Part shown: one piece after another, positions 18,527 to 26,589 of the stretch | Layout of the letters: every line of letters begins with the position of its first letter | How positions within the stretch are numbered: the stretch's first letter is position 1 | Source: Taklimakanibacter deserti | GTDB lineage: Bacteria > Pseudomonadota > Alphaproteobacteria > Rhizobiales > Aestuariivirgaceae | Length of the DNA stretch: 64,000 bases | Direction of reading: 5' to 3' | Assembly: GCA_003574785.1 (NCBI GenBank) | Contig: QORU01000009.1 | Span: 124,001-188,000, forward strand | The notes under the pieces: model-generated | The model's database searches: none | What the model was told of the DNA's origin: nothing | Seen by the model: only the letters and a program-made list of their open reading frames with translations | Made by a program: the position numbers and the translations under genes

Positions 18527-18688
18527 CGGCTGCTCCTGCCTGACAAGGAAAGCATGGGGGTCGTCAGGACTCCGTCTAGCACGTATTCTCGATATCGGGG
18601 CTGGAGATGTCACGCCCCACCCTACGCCGGCCATGGGCAGCCGTATCTCATGGAAATCCATGTATTGCGCGTAGGTGGCCATTCCTCC

Positions 18689-19225
18689 TCATGCAGGGTC
18701 GGAGCTGCCTGAATCGGACAGGCCGCCCTGAGAGGCGGGCAGCCGCAACGTGACGATCGTGCCGACGCCGCGTTCGCTTTCGATATGAAAGCGTCCTCCC
18801 GCCTCCTGGACGAAACGCATGACCATCGGCAGCCCAAGGCCGCCCAATCCCATTGTCTTGGTCGTGAAATAGGGATCGACGGCACGGCGCATCGTATCGC
18901 GGGTCATGCCGAGGCCGGTGTCGGCTACAAGCAGCTCGAGTTCGGTCGCGACCGGTCCGTCGTAAACCGCGGCCGCGCGCACCGAGACGACGCCACCGTC
19001 CGGCATGGCATCGCGCGCATTGAACAGCAGGTTCATGAGAGCGCTCTGCAGGTTCAGGCGATTGCATGTCACGACGGGCAGATCCGGACTCGTCTGGAAA
19101 TCGAAACGGATGTCGGAGGTCCACGTCGTCCTGACGAGCGCCTCGATCTCCGTCAGGCAGGCGCCGATGCCGACAGTTTTCCCGGCGCCAGGCTCGGCAC
19201 TAATGCTCGTTTCTGCGCGCGGCAT
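18689..19225 (-). CDS. Histidine-kinase-like ATPase without HisKA domain
   Basis: A 178-residue protein consisting almost only of a HATPase_c domain: N box NLLFNARDAM, G1 DTGLGM, F box VDPYFTTK and G2 GLGGLGLPMV. The phospho-acceptor HisKA helix that normally precedes this block is missing, and no frame upstream to 19680 supplies it. It lies 162 bp upstream of the MASE1-PAS kinase on the same strand. It could be a remnant of a second kinase or a trans-acting ATPase/anti-regulator. Confidence 0.8.
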   Translation of the reverse strand: MPRAETSISAEPGAGKTVGIGACLTEIEALVRTTWTSDIRFDFQTSPDLPVVTCNRLNLQSALMNLLFNARDAMPDGGVVSVRAAAVYDGPVATELELLVADTGLGMTRDTMRRAVDPYFTTKTMGLGGLGLPMVMRFVQEAGGRFHIESERGVGTIVTLRLPASQGGLSDSGSSDPA

Positions 19226-19680
19226 TGAATCCTCCCATATCCGACAGTTGGATCAACCCATGGTCTCGATTTGGAACCGTTGCCGCCATCGTGCAGGCGA
19301 ATGATTTCGCAACCCGATCGATGGTGAGATCTGGACCTCGGCACAGGTGGTGGGAGGCGAGGTGGACCGGACAGGTAGGACGCTCGACTGCCGCTTCGTT
19401 GGCTGCAGGGTGAAACCGGAAAAACCACCTGCATCCGTCATCCCTGTCATGTCCGGTTGACCCGGCCCACGCCCGCGAAATTCTCACGAGAGCGCAACGC
19501 TCGCCCAGCCGCGCGCTGGAATAGGAATCATCAAATCCGGGCATAGTGCGTGCAGCGTGCTGGTATATGAAAAACGCAACCATGGTGCATCAGTTCCGAA
19601 GCGTCGCGGCAGTGCAAACTCGTTTCAACGGCGGTTATTCTTGGCTTGAAATTTCGGCGAGTCCACAGGCGAGCAAAGAC
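19226..19680 (+). other. 455-bp divergent intergenic region
   Basis: Separates the minus-strand kinase-like gene from the plus-strand pirin gene and should hold both promoters. I see no convincing gene, RNA or strong operator palindrome in it. Short open frames in it (for example minus strand 19200-19583) have no recognisable protein features. Confidence 0.5.
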
Positions 19681-20595
19681 ATGTCCATTCACGGAAGCGA
19701 TTTGTTCGACCTTGACGCCATCGTCCTGTCACCGATCTGCGATCTGGGCGACGGGCTCCATTCAAGACGCGCATTGCCGTCGTCTCAACGGCGCATGATC
19801 GGCCCTTTCGTGTTCCTGGATCACCTGGGTCCCCGGGTATTCGCGGCCGGCCATGGCTTCGACATGCAGCCGCATCCCCATATCGGTCTTGCCGCCGTGA
19901 CCCATCTGATCGACGGCGAGATCATCCATCGCGACAGTCTCGGCGCCGTGCAGGCCATCCGTCCGGGTGAGGTCAACTGGATGACGGCGGGGTCGGGTGT
20001 CGTTCATTCCGAGCGCGCCTCGCCGCGGAGCCGAGCGTCGGGCGGCGATCTCTTAGGCCTTCAGGCCTGGGTCGCGCTGCCTGCCCGGCACGAAGAGGTC
20101 GAGCCCGATTTCGCGCATTATGGCGCCACGGAAGTGCCAAGGATCTGCGCCGAGGGGGTCGAGTTCACCTTGATCGCCGGCCGGTCCGACGGCTTGGTCT
20201 CGCCGGTGAGAACTTTTTGCGACATGGTCTTTGCCCAGATCGTGCTGACGAGTGGCGCTCGCTATCAGGTCAGGCCGGACCATGTTGAGCGCGCGATCTA
20301 TGTCGTCTCCGGCGAAGTTGAAGTTTCGGGACAGGCCCGGACCTTCCGCGAGGCTGATCTGATCGTCATCAAGCCTGGCGCCGAGATCGTGCTCAAGGCG
20401 CCGGCCTTCCATTCGACACGACTGATGTTGATGGGAGGCGAGCCCTTTGCCGAGCCGCGGCATGTCTATTGGAATTTCGTGTCCTCATCGCGGGAGAGGA
20501 TCGAGCAGGCGAAGGCCGATTGGCGCGAAAGACGATTCCCGAACGTGCCGGGAGAGCAGGATTTCATCCCTCTGCCGAATGATCGAGCGGCCTGA
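19681..20595 (+). CDS. Pirin family protein
   Basis: A 304-residue bicupin of the pirin family. The iron ligands are visible in FDMQPHPHIGLAAVTHLIDG and in the GSGVVHSE region, where pirins have their His/His/His/Glu set; the C-terminal cupin follows from about residue 180. Bacterial pirins can act as quercetinases or as redox-dependent partners of other proteins. Start chosen at ATG 19681; the frame is open to 19546. Its 3' end overlaps the convergent DUF1810 gene by 32 bp. Confidence 0.87.
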   Translation: MSIHGSDLFDLDAIVLSPICDLGDGLHSRRALPSSQRRMIGPFVFLDHLGPRVFAAGHGFDMQPHPHIGLAAVTHLIDGEIIHRDSLGAVQAIRPGEVNWMTAGSGVVHSERASPRSRASGGDLLGLQAWVALPARHEEVEPDFAHYGATEVPRICAEGVEFTLIAGRSDGLVSPVRTFCDMVFAQIVLTSGARYQVRPDHVERAIYVVSGEVEVSGQARTFREADLIVIKPGAEIVLKAPAFHSTRLMLMGGEPFAEPRHVYWNFVSSSRERIEQAKADWRERRFPNVPGEQDFIPLPNDRAA

Positions 20596-21022
20596 GCGCA
20601 GTGACGGTGTCCTCATCGAGCAAGCTGTCGAACCAGGCATAGAATATGGTCTCGAACAGGAACTCGTCGCTCGCTTCGGAAAAGAGAGTGAGCGACGCCT
20701 GCAGGTGCTTTGCGCCTGCGTCACCGAAGACCGCGCGGGCGCTCATGTCGGGAAGTCCTTGCAGCGCGCCAGTGCATTCGCGATAGCGGCCACCCAATAG
20801 CGGATGGGAGAGATAGGCGCTGGCTTCGTCGAGCGATGCGATGGCGTAGGGCTCGGCCCCGGGCTCGCTGTATCGGCTCGCCAATTTCGGAAAGATGAAG
20901 TCCATATGATAAGGACGCATCGTTCCGCGCCGCAAATCCAGGATCGCATTCTCGTAGATCGCCTCCTGCGCCCGAACGAACCGGTCCAGATCGTATTCGT
21001 CGCTCATTTGAATATGATCCAT
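20564..21022 (-). CDS. DUF1810 family protein
   Basis: A 152-residue cytoplasmic protein of the DUF1810 family (no established function). The family pattern is clear: YDLDRFVRAQEAIYENA near the N-terminus, then PYHMDFIFPKL, and YAIASLDEASAYLSHPLLG in the centre. The ATG at 21022, with GAGGG 5 bp upstream, lies one base after the stop of the GNAT gene, implying coupling. Converges with pirin by a 32-bp overlap. Confidence 0.82.
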   Translation of the reverse strand: MDHIQMSDEYDLDRFVRAQEAIYENAILDLRRGTMRPYHMDFIFPKLASRYSEPGAEPYAIASLDEASAYLSHPLLGGRYRECTGALQGLPDMSARAVFGDAGAKHLQASLTLFSEASDEFLFETIFYAWFDSLLDEDTVTALRPLDHSAEG

Positions 21023-21023
21023 G

Positions 21024-21302
21024 TCATCCCTCCACGACATCGGCGTATTCGCGATGCTTGGCGAAATACCGCACCATGAAGGGGCATTTCAGGATGGCCT
21101 TGCGGCCGCTTTTGCGAAGCAGCTCGAATGTCCCGGCTGCCAGTTGCGATCCGATGCCTTGCCCGGAAAATTCCGTCGGCACTTCGGTGTGAATCAGAAC
21201 GACGCGCCCGTCCTCGATACGGTAATAGGCAGCAGCTAACACGCCGTCGCCCAGCGGCAATTCAAAACGATGCTGTTGCGGGTTTTCTCTTACGTCGGAC
21301 AT
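21024..21302 (-). CDS. Small GNAT-type N-acetyltransferase (YjdJ-like)
   Basis: A 92-residue single-domain acetyltransferase of the small GCN5-related group. The acetyl-CoA loop is visible as EFSGQGIGSQLA (about residues 42-53), preceded by a short beta-sheet core and followed by ILKCPFMVRYFAKH, typical of this group. Longer in-frame starts exist up to 21434, but the ATG at 21302 gives the family-standard length. Upstream of and coupled to the DUF1810 gene. Confidence 0.8.
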   Translation of the reverse strand: MSDVRENPQQHRFELPLGDGVLAAAYYRIEDGRVVLIHTEVPTEFSGQGIGSQLAAGTFELLRKSGRKAILKCPFMVRYFAKHREYADVVEG

Positions 21303-21481
21303 GAGCGACCTCGATCTTGCCTTGGCGGGTGACGCCGGCAGCAGGATAATCGTCGAGCTTGCCCTATGTCGAGAATAGGACTGCCCATACGATGGGGCAG
21401 GTCGGCCAGGCAAGATGCTTGCGTCTTGCGGCAACTCGCGGGCAAGATCGTGTCGTCGGGAATATTGAGGGCGGCGGACTT

Positions 21482-22267
21482 ATGGATCTGGCTCAGGCGA
21501 AGAAAGCGTCGGAATTGTTGCTCCGGCATTGGCAGGACGGCACGACGCTCGATTCATTGCCTCTCCCGTTGCGGCCCGAAACGCGCGCCCAAGCCTATCT
21601 GATCCAGTCGCAAATGGAGAGACTGAGTCCCAGGCCGCTTGCGGGGTGGAAAATCGCCGCCACGAGCCTTGCCGGCCAGCGGCATATAGCGGTCGATGGC
21701 CCGCTCGCCGGGCGGCTCCTGGCGGAAATGGTCTATCCCGACGGCGCCACCGTGATATTCGGCGCGAATCACATGCGTGTCGCCGAAGCCGAATTCGCCT
21801 TCCGGATGTCGCGCGACCTGCCGCCCCGTGGCGAGCCTTATACCCAGGATGACGTGCTTGCGGCGGTGGCGGCGCTGCATCTTGCGATCGAAATTCCCGA
21901 TTCACGCTATACGGACTTCACGCTCGTGGGTGCTGCGCAGCTGATCGCCGATAATGCCTGCGGGCATCAATTCGTGCTCGGACCGGAGGCGCCGGGCTCA
22001 TGGCGCGGCCTCGACCTCGCGGCACACCTGGTCACCGGTCGCGTCGGTGAGCGGCTTCTACGCGAGGGCGTCGGCGGGAATGTCCTGGGCGATCCCCGCA
22101 TCGCTTTGACCTGGCTCGCCAACGAGCTTTCACAGCACGGCATGACACTCGCCAAGGGCCAGATCGTGACCACCGGAACATGTCTCGTGCCGCTCGAAAT
22201 CACCGCCGGCGACAAGGTTTCCGTGGACTATGGCGCTCTTGGCGAAATGACCATGCAGCTCGCCTAG
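21482..22267 (+). CDS. 2-keto-4-pentenoate hydratase / fumarylacetoacetase-fold protein
   Basis: A 261-residue protein of the FAH superfamily, hydratase/decarboxylase branch (MhpD, DmpE type). Family features: AYLIQSQMERL near the N-terminus, GWKIAATS, then AEAEFAFRMSRDLP with the metal-ligand acidic residues, and TTGTCLVPLEITAGDKVSVDYG at the end. Acts in meta-cleavage aromatic or related catabolism; here it stands alone. Divergent from the GNAT gene; its stop overlaps the end of an oxidoreductase remnant. Confidence 0.85.
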   Translation: MDLAQAKKASELLLRHWQDGTTLDSLPLPLRPETRAQAYLIQSQMERLSPRPLAGWKIAATSLAGQRHIAVDGPLAGRLLAEMVYPDGATVIFGANHMRVAEAEFAFRMSRDLPPRGEPYTQDDVLAAVAALHLAIEIPDSRYTDFTLVGAAQLIADNACGHQFVLGPEAPGSWRGLDLAAHLVTGRVGERLLREGVGGNVLGDPRIALTWLANELSQHGMTLAKGQIVTTGTCLVPLEITAGDKVSVDYGALGEMTMQLA

Positions 22268-22402
22268 CGCCAATCCTCATAGAGCGGGCGCAGGAAGGGC
22301 AAGGGAAAGCGCGAGAGCCGCCGGGTCAAAACCGTGGGAAGATCGGCGCGTTCGGGCTTACGCGCGATGAGATCGGCGAGCCGTGCCCGAATAGTTCGCC
22401 AT
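22264..22402 (-). pseudogene. Decayed C-terminal fragment of a DAO-family FAD oxidoreductase
   Basis: Reading the minus strand gives a C-terminal peptide containing RLADLIARKPERADLP and RRLSRFPLPFLRPLYEDWR, then a stop. This is nearly the same as the end of the intact oxidoreductase gene at 26590 (ALADLIAGKPERADLP, RRLARFPLPFLRPLY). Compared with the intact copy it has an in-frame loss of 30 bases (26607-26636 equivalents) just before the stop and a 2-base loss near 22380 that shifts frame. No upstream part of the gene is present: the homology stops at about 22402, 36 bp before the end of the giant gene. It is therefore a gene remnant in direct orientation to the intact copy. Confidence 0.82.
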
Positions 22403-22437
22403 GGAGCTAAACTGCCGCCCGATCTTCGGCGTTGCGC

Positions 22438-25400
22438 TCAATTGCGGAAAAGGACAATTTCGAGACCTGTGGTAGGGTTGCTGAGGTTGAACTTTCGGGT
22501 CGTAGTGGCGGCCGTCGTCCAGGTTCGCTTGATATCAAGTTGGACGACTGTTTCAGCCAAGACCTTGATGACTTTCTCAAAGTCCACATTCGCACCGAAT
22601 TTCCGATTTGCAAGGAGGCCAAGGGCTGTTTGTGTTGTCTGATTCTCCTCGACAACAAGCTCCTCCTTCTCCGCCAGCATTGCAACCTTGAGGACAACCG
22701 ATGTGGTGTCCTTCGTGATCTGGAAGAATCCAGTACCCGCAAATTGCGATGTGTAAATGTCGAAAGGATCAGCGAACTGACAATTAGTAATAAACACGGC
22801 AAAGTTCTGATCATCCGGTGCAACAGGCAGGTTGACCAGATAACTGTGTGAACCGCCGGAATAGACCGTGTCAATCCTCTCCGCGATCAAGCGCTTGGAG
22901 CCGCAATCGATTTTGAGGTCGCAAATGCAGTCATGTGGTTTGCCAAAATTGGTTAGGAACATCAAAGTCACGGGAATGTTCCTCTGTTTCGGCTGCGTGG
23001 GCGTGGGTGTGGGAGTCGGCCTTCTGACATGTTCCTTGGCAAACTCTATGGCATCAAATCCCGTCAATCCCAGATCCTTGACGAAGTTTTTGATGTCCGG
23101 CACGAGGCTGAAGCCATCGACATTATAGTCTTTGAGCGAGGCGCCGGCAGCAGACTTTTCGCCCTCTCCGGGCTTGGGCGTCGGCTTGGTCGGACTGTCA
23201 TCGCCGCTCTTGCCGGTGGTCGCCTTCGATCCGGACCCGCCGATCTCTGGTGGTTTCGCGCTCTTGATCAATTCGCCCATGACCTGCGCAACTTCCGCAC
23301 GCGCCGACATATCACGGAAGATATCAGGCTTGCCCAGCAGCTCGAACGCCTTGGCGAGTGCCGCGCCCGGAGCCGGCAGCTCTGGCAGGCCCTGAATTCC
23401 CAGCTGACTTGGCGCCATCTGGTCCGGCGTAAGATTTGGAATCTCACCGATATGCCCGGGTTTGAGGGTATCGATATTCGGGAGGAGCGATACAGGAAGC
23501 TCGTCCACACTCCAGTATCGCGTGATGTCGCGCTTCTCCGCGGCGTTGCAGTGGCCGAGATGCGCTTCGGCGAAGATGCCAGGTGTGGGCAATGTGACTA
23601 TGCTTTCGAGCTCCTGGGTGTCCTCCGGATCGTCCGCCAGCATCTTGGCCGCGTCGACCGGCAGCGCGCCGGAATAACGAAAGGCCAGATGATTGCCCGA
23701 CATCGCAAAGGGCAGCTCCGACATGCCGCCGAGCAGCTCCTCATAGGCCGACGCCAGCCGCAAACGGCGCTCGCGCGCATCCATGTTCAACCAGACTTGC
23801 GCGCTGTAATAATATTGATTGGCGTTCAAATGATTGACCAGCAAGTCGGTCAACTGCTGGCTGCTGGGCGGAGGAGTGGTTTTCTGAGACACAGTGGTCG
23901 GCCCGCCGGTGGGCGGCGGAATCGTGCCGGTCTGAGGTGGTGACGCGGGAGTTGCCGCATCAAGCGCATTGAGATTGATGAGCGGAATACCCCTGTTGTT
24001 CTGGAGCGTGCGGCGCCCATCACTGCCATAGCCAAACAGTTCGCCCGCGCTTCCCGGGTATTGATAGCGCGCCATCGTGAAGGGCCCGTTCTGCAGCATG
24101 GGCGATATGGTTGCGTCCTGCAGATTCCAGCCATCGAGATCGTTTATACCGGTCCAATAGACGACATAGGACGCGACCTTTCTCAGATCGATCGGGGAGA
24201 TATCCGCTATATAGGTGGCGAAACAGAAGCCCTTGGTATTGGGGTCATCATAGCTGACCGTCCATTTGTAGTTGTTCTGGCCATGAACAGCCAAAGCGGG
24301 CACATTGCCGAGGCTAAGAGCGTCCCGTCTGGCGACGTTGAAGATATAACCGAAATTCTCGTATACGACCGGCATGGTATCGAGGCGCGCGATCTCGATT
24401 TCGGTGCCATCCGACATCCGGGCGACGACCCTGACCGCGCCGGCGGTGTCGGCCGGAGCATTGTAGCTCTGTCCGTTGGGTGTCGAGCGCCAGCCTGTCT
24501 TGAAGGTCACGGTGAAGCGCGTCGCCATGACGGGAGAGGTCCCGGCCGTCGGGCCGGTTGCCGTGGGCGGGCCTCCGAAAGGAGGCGGCGGCGGCACGAC
24601 CGGATCCGCAATGCCAGCCGCGAGCCGCTCGATCGCGTCAAATCCAGAGGAATACTTCCGATCCAGCAAGACGGGCTCGATCTGTGCCCGGAAGCGCATG
24701 GCGAGCTCCTTCGTGAAAGTCAACATCGCCACGGGAACGAGAACGGCATGGTCGGAGCGGCGGAAGGCTGTCCTGACAGCGATGTGCCGCAGGACCTCGT
24801 AGTAAAGGATCGTCAGGGAGTGGCCGCGATTCATGTTCGCGACGATCCGTGTCGACAGATAGTTGCTTTCCGATTGAGTGGCCTGAACGATCACCGAGCT
24901 GTTCTGGGTGCGTGCGAGATTCGACCGCTGGACCGTTCCCACATGGATATTCTGATGGGCCTCGCCCTTGAGATCTCTATTCCCCTTGGTGTTCGAAGTG
25001 CCGTAGCCGATGGCCGGCCTCACGGCGCCCGAAACGCCGGATTGCGGGACCTGAAAGTCAATGGCGGCAGCGAGCCCGGCCATGAAAGTCTCGCCCGATG
25101 TTTTCTCGCGGACGCGTCCCTTCACGATGTCGTCGATATCACGATCGACGGACTGCTCGTGCCGCAACTCGTCGTTCGACGCGTTGTCTCCGAGCCGTGA
25201 CGCGGCGTCCTGCCGCTTCCAATCGATGATCGCGACTTTCACCGCTTCGCCGGGCGCAAGCGGCAGGCTGTATTTCACCTCGCCGAGCGAATGGCCCAGG
25301 GACGTCCAGGTCTGGTCGAACTCGAGTATCTTGCCCCAGCGCACGTCCCGATCGCTTGCCGGGTTGCCGTCGACCGACGGCAGGGCCTGCGTTTTGTGCG

Positions 25401-26196
25401 GTAATTTATCTTTCAGGGCGGCCTTGGCCGGCTTCAATTCGCCCGCTTCCGGATGATGGACCACGACGTGGTAGATCGGGTACTGGCGCAAAGGGAGCGT
25501 TGCGGGATTCAAATGCTCACAGCCGTCAGCCCCGACAATGATGTCGCGGCGCGACACAAACGATTGCGGCGAATATTGATAGTCGAGCACATCGGGATCG
25601 GCGACGTGGCCCTGAGGCCCGCAAACCGTATCCGCGCCGCCTCTCAGCTCGTAGGCGGCTCCGCGGGCGTCAATCGCGTCCTCGACGATCTGCACGCGCG
25701 TGGCGACGTCGGTGGACGCCGCATACTGGCTCGATTGGATGATTTTTCCGATAATCTTCAGGAAAGTGCCGTCAAATACCGAATGGCGCGCGGCGGGCTC
25801 ACCGTCAATGTCGAGATAGAGATCTATGCGGTCGGAATACGCCGCCGCTATCGTGAGTATCTGAAAGAAATCCTTGCCGCGGCCACTTGCCTTGTCGAGA
25901 TCGATCCGTCCATAGCCACAGCGATCCGTTCGCGCAGTTGCGAGGACGAGTGCGCCCTCCGTTTCCGCGATCTGCGCTATCGTCGATACAAGACCTTCCA
26001 CCAGCTCCGCAATCGCGGAGCCGGAAATCGTTCGAATCGACCGCAACTGCTTCGCCTGAGCGGATACGCTACTTACGGTCCTCCCCGTTCTGTCGCTTGC
26101 AGCGGATCTCTTGCCAATGGAAACACATGCTCGCACCTGGCAGCCGCTTATTGCCGCGCCGCTTTCGGAATTCAGAGCGAAGAACCTAAGCTTCAT
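22438..26196 (-). CDS. Unassigned 1252-residue multidomain protein
   Basis: I do not recognise a named family. No signal peptide, transmembrane segment or catalytic motif is evident. Residues 1-530 look globular, with a conserved-looking core at about 293-330 (FDQTWTSLGHSLGEVKYSL, then PLAPGEAVKVAIIDWKRQD) and a charged helix at 343-365. Proline-rich linkers at about 531-555, 751-780, 988-1012 and 1059-1070 (a TPTPTPT run) separate further globular parts: 556-745, 781-980 and 1072-1252. A second striking stretch is TPGIFAEAHLGHCNAAEKRD (about 871-890). GAGGAG lies 6 bp before the ATG. GC content is visibly lower at its 3' end and upstream. It is monocistronic and sits beside a gene remnant, suggesting acquisition. 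Confidence 0.75.
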   Translation of the reverse strand: MKLRFFALNSESGAAISGCQVRACVSIGKRSAASDRTGRTVSSVSAQAKQLRSIRTISGSAIAELVEGLVSTIAQIAETEGALVLATARTDRCGYGRIDLDKASGRGKDFFQILTIAAAYSDRIDLYLDIDGEPAARHSVFDGTFLKIIGKIIQSSQYAASTDVATRVQIVEDAIDARGAAYELRGGADTVCGPQGHVADPDVLDYQYSPQSFVSRRDIIVGADGCEHLNPATLPLRQYPIYHVVVHHPEAGELKPAKAALKDKLPHKTQALPSVDGNPASDRDVRWGKILEFDQTWTSLGHSLGEVKYSLPLAPGEAVKVAIIDWKRQDAASRLGDNASNDELRHEQSVDRDIDDIVKGRVREKTSGETFMAGLAAAIDFQVPQSGVSGAVRPAIGYGTSNTKGNRDLKGEAHQNIHVGTVQRSNLARTQNSSVIVQATQSESNYLSTRIVANMNRGHSLTILYYEVLRHIAVRTAFRRSDHAVLVPVAMLTFTKELAMRFRAQIEPVLLDRKYSSGFDAIERLAAGIADPVVPPPPPFGGPPTATGPTAGTSPVMATRFTVTFKTGWRSTPNGQSYNAPADTAGAVRVVARMSDGTEIEIARLDTMPVVYENFGYIFNVARRDALSLGNVPALAVHGQNNYKWTVSYDDPNTKGFCFATYIADISPIDLRKVASYVVYWTGINDLDGWNLQDATISPMLQNGPFTMARYQYPGSAGELFGYGSDGRRTLQNNRGIPLINLNALDAATPASPPQTGTIPPPTGGPTTVSQKTTPPPSSQQLTDLLVNHLNANQYYYSAQVWLNMDARERRLRLASAYEELLGGMSELPFAMSGNHLAFRYSGALPVDAAKMLADDPEDTQELESIVTLPTPGIFAEAHLGHCNAAEKRDITRYWSVDELPVSLLPNIDTLKPGHIGEIPNLTPDQMAPSQLGIQGLPELPAPGAALAKAFELLGKPDIFRDMSARAEVAQVMGELIKSAKPPEIGGSGSKATTGKSGDDSPTKPTPKPGEGEKSAAGASLKDYNVDGFSLVPDIKNFVKDLGLTGFDAIEFAKEHVRRPTPTPTPTQPKQRNIPVTLMFLTNFGKPHDCICDLKIDCGSKRLIAERIDTVYSGGSHSYLVNLPVAPDDQNFAVFITNCQFADPFDIYTSQFAGTGFFQITKDTTSVVLKVAMLAEKEELVVEENQTTQTALGLLANRKFGANVDFEKVIKVLAETVVQLDIKRTWTTAATTTRKFNLSNPTTGLEIVLFRN

Positions 26197-26589
26197 TGCG
26201 CACTCCTCGTCATAGGATGGGCTGTGAACAGCAGCAAACGTCTACGACTCAAGGCACGTGTTGTCCCGGCAGCTGGCACACAAGCAAGAGGAGCTTGGCC
26301 GGTAGTGAGAGAACCAAAGCGCTTGTTGGAAATCTTATCGTCGCCGGTCCTCTCATTGCGCTGTTTAGTTTCAACAACGACGTGGAAGATCAGATAGATA
26401 AGCCGACGCGGAATGGGAAAAGTTGGAAAGCTCTAGATAGGCGGCTGCATCGCCGATTATTATTAGTGGCGATAATGATACCACGTCTCACCTGCCAATA
26501 CCATTGGCAAATGTGGAAAGCCAAAGGTGCAAGCGTTGATGACAAGGCCGTCACCCAGGTGAGGTATCGTGATTGCGATGCGTAGAAAT
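26197..26589 (-). other. 393-bp AT-richer intergenic region upstream of the giant gene
   Basis: Lies between the ATG of the 1252-residue protein and the stop of the FAD oxidoreductase, both on the minus strand. Base composition is poorer in GC than neighbouring genes. I see no coding potential beyond short frames with no recognisable features. It should contain the promoter of the giant gene and holds one clear inverted repeat at 26493-26509. Confidence 0.5.
26493..26509. promoter_or_regulatory. Short perfect inverted repeat, possible operator
   Basis: TGCCAAT-ACC-ATTGGCA: two perfect 7-bp arms with a 3-bp spacer, in the upstream region of the giant gene, about 300 bp before its ATG. The form suits a dimeric regulator, but the distance from the start weakens a direct promoter role. 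Confidence 0.35.

Noticed and set aside
19200..19583. Minus-strand frame upstream of the kinase-like ATPase as its missing HisKA part
   Set aside because: It is in a different frame and lacks an H-box or helical pattern.
22980..23900. Short repeated coding units (TPTPTPT and proline runs) as a CRISPR or tandem-repeat locus
   Set aside because: They are proline-rich protein linkers in frame with the orphan gene; there are no regularly spaced identical DNA repeats.
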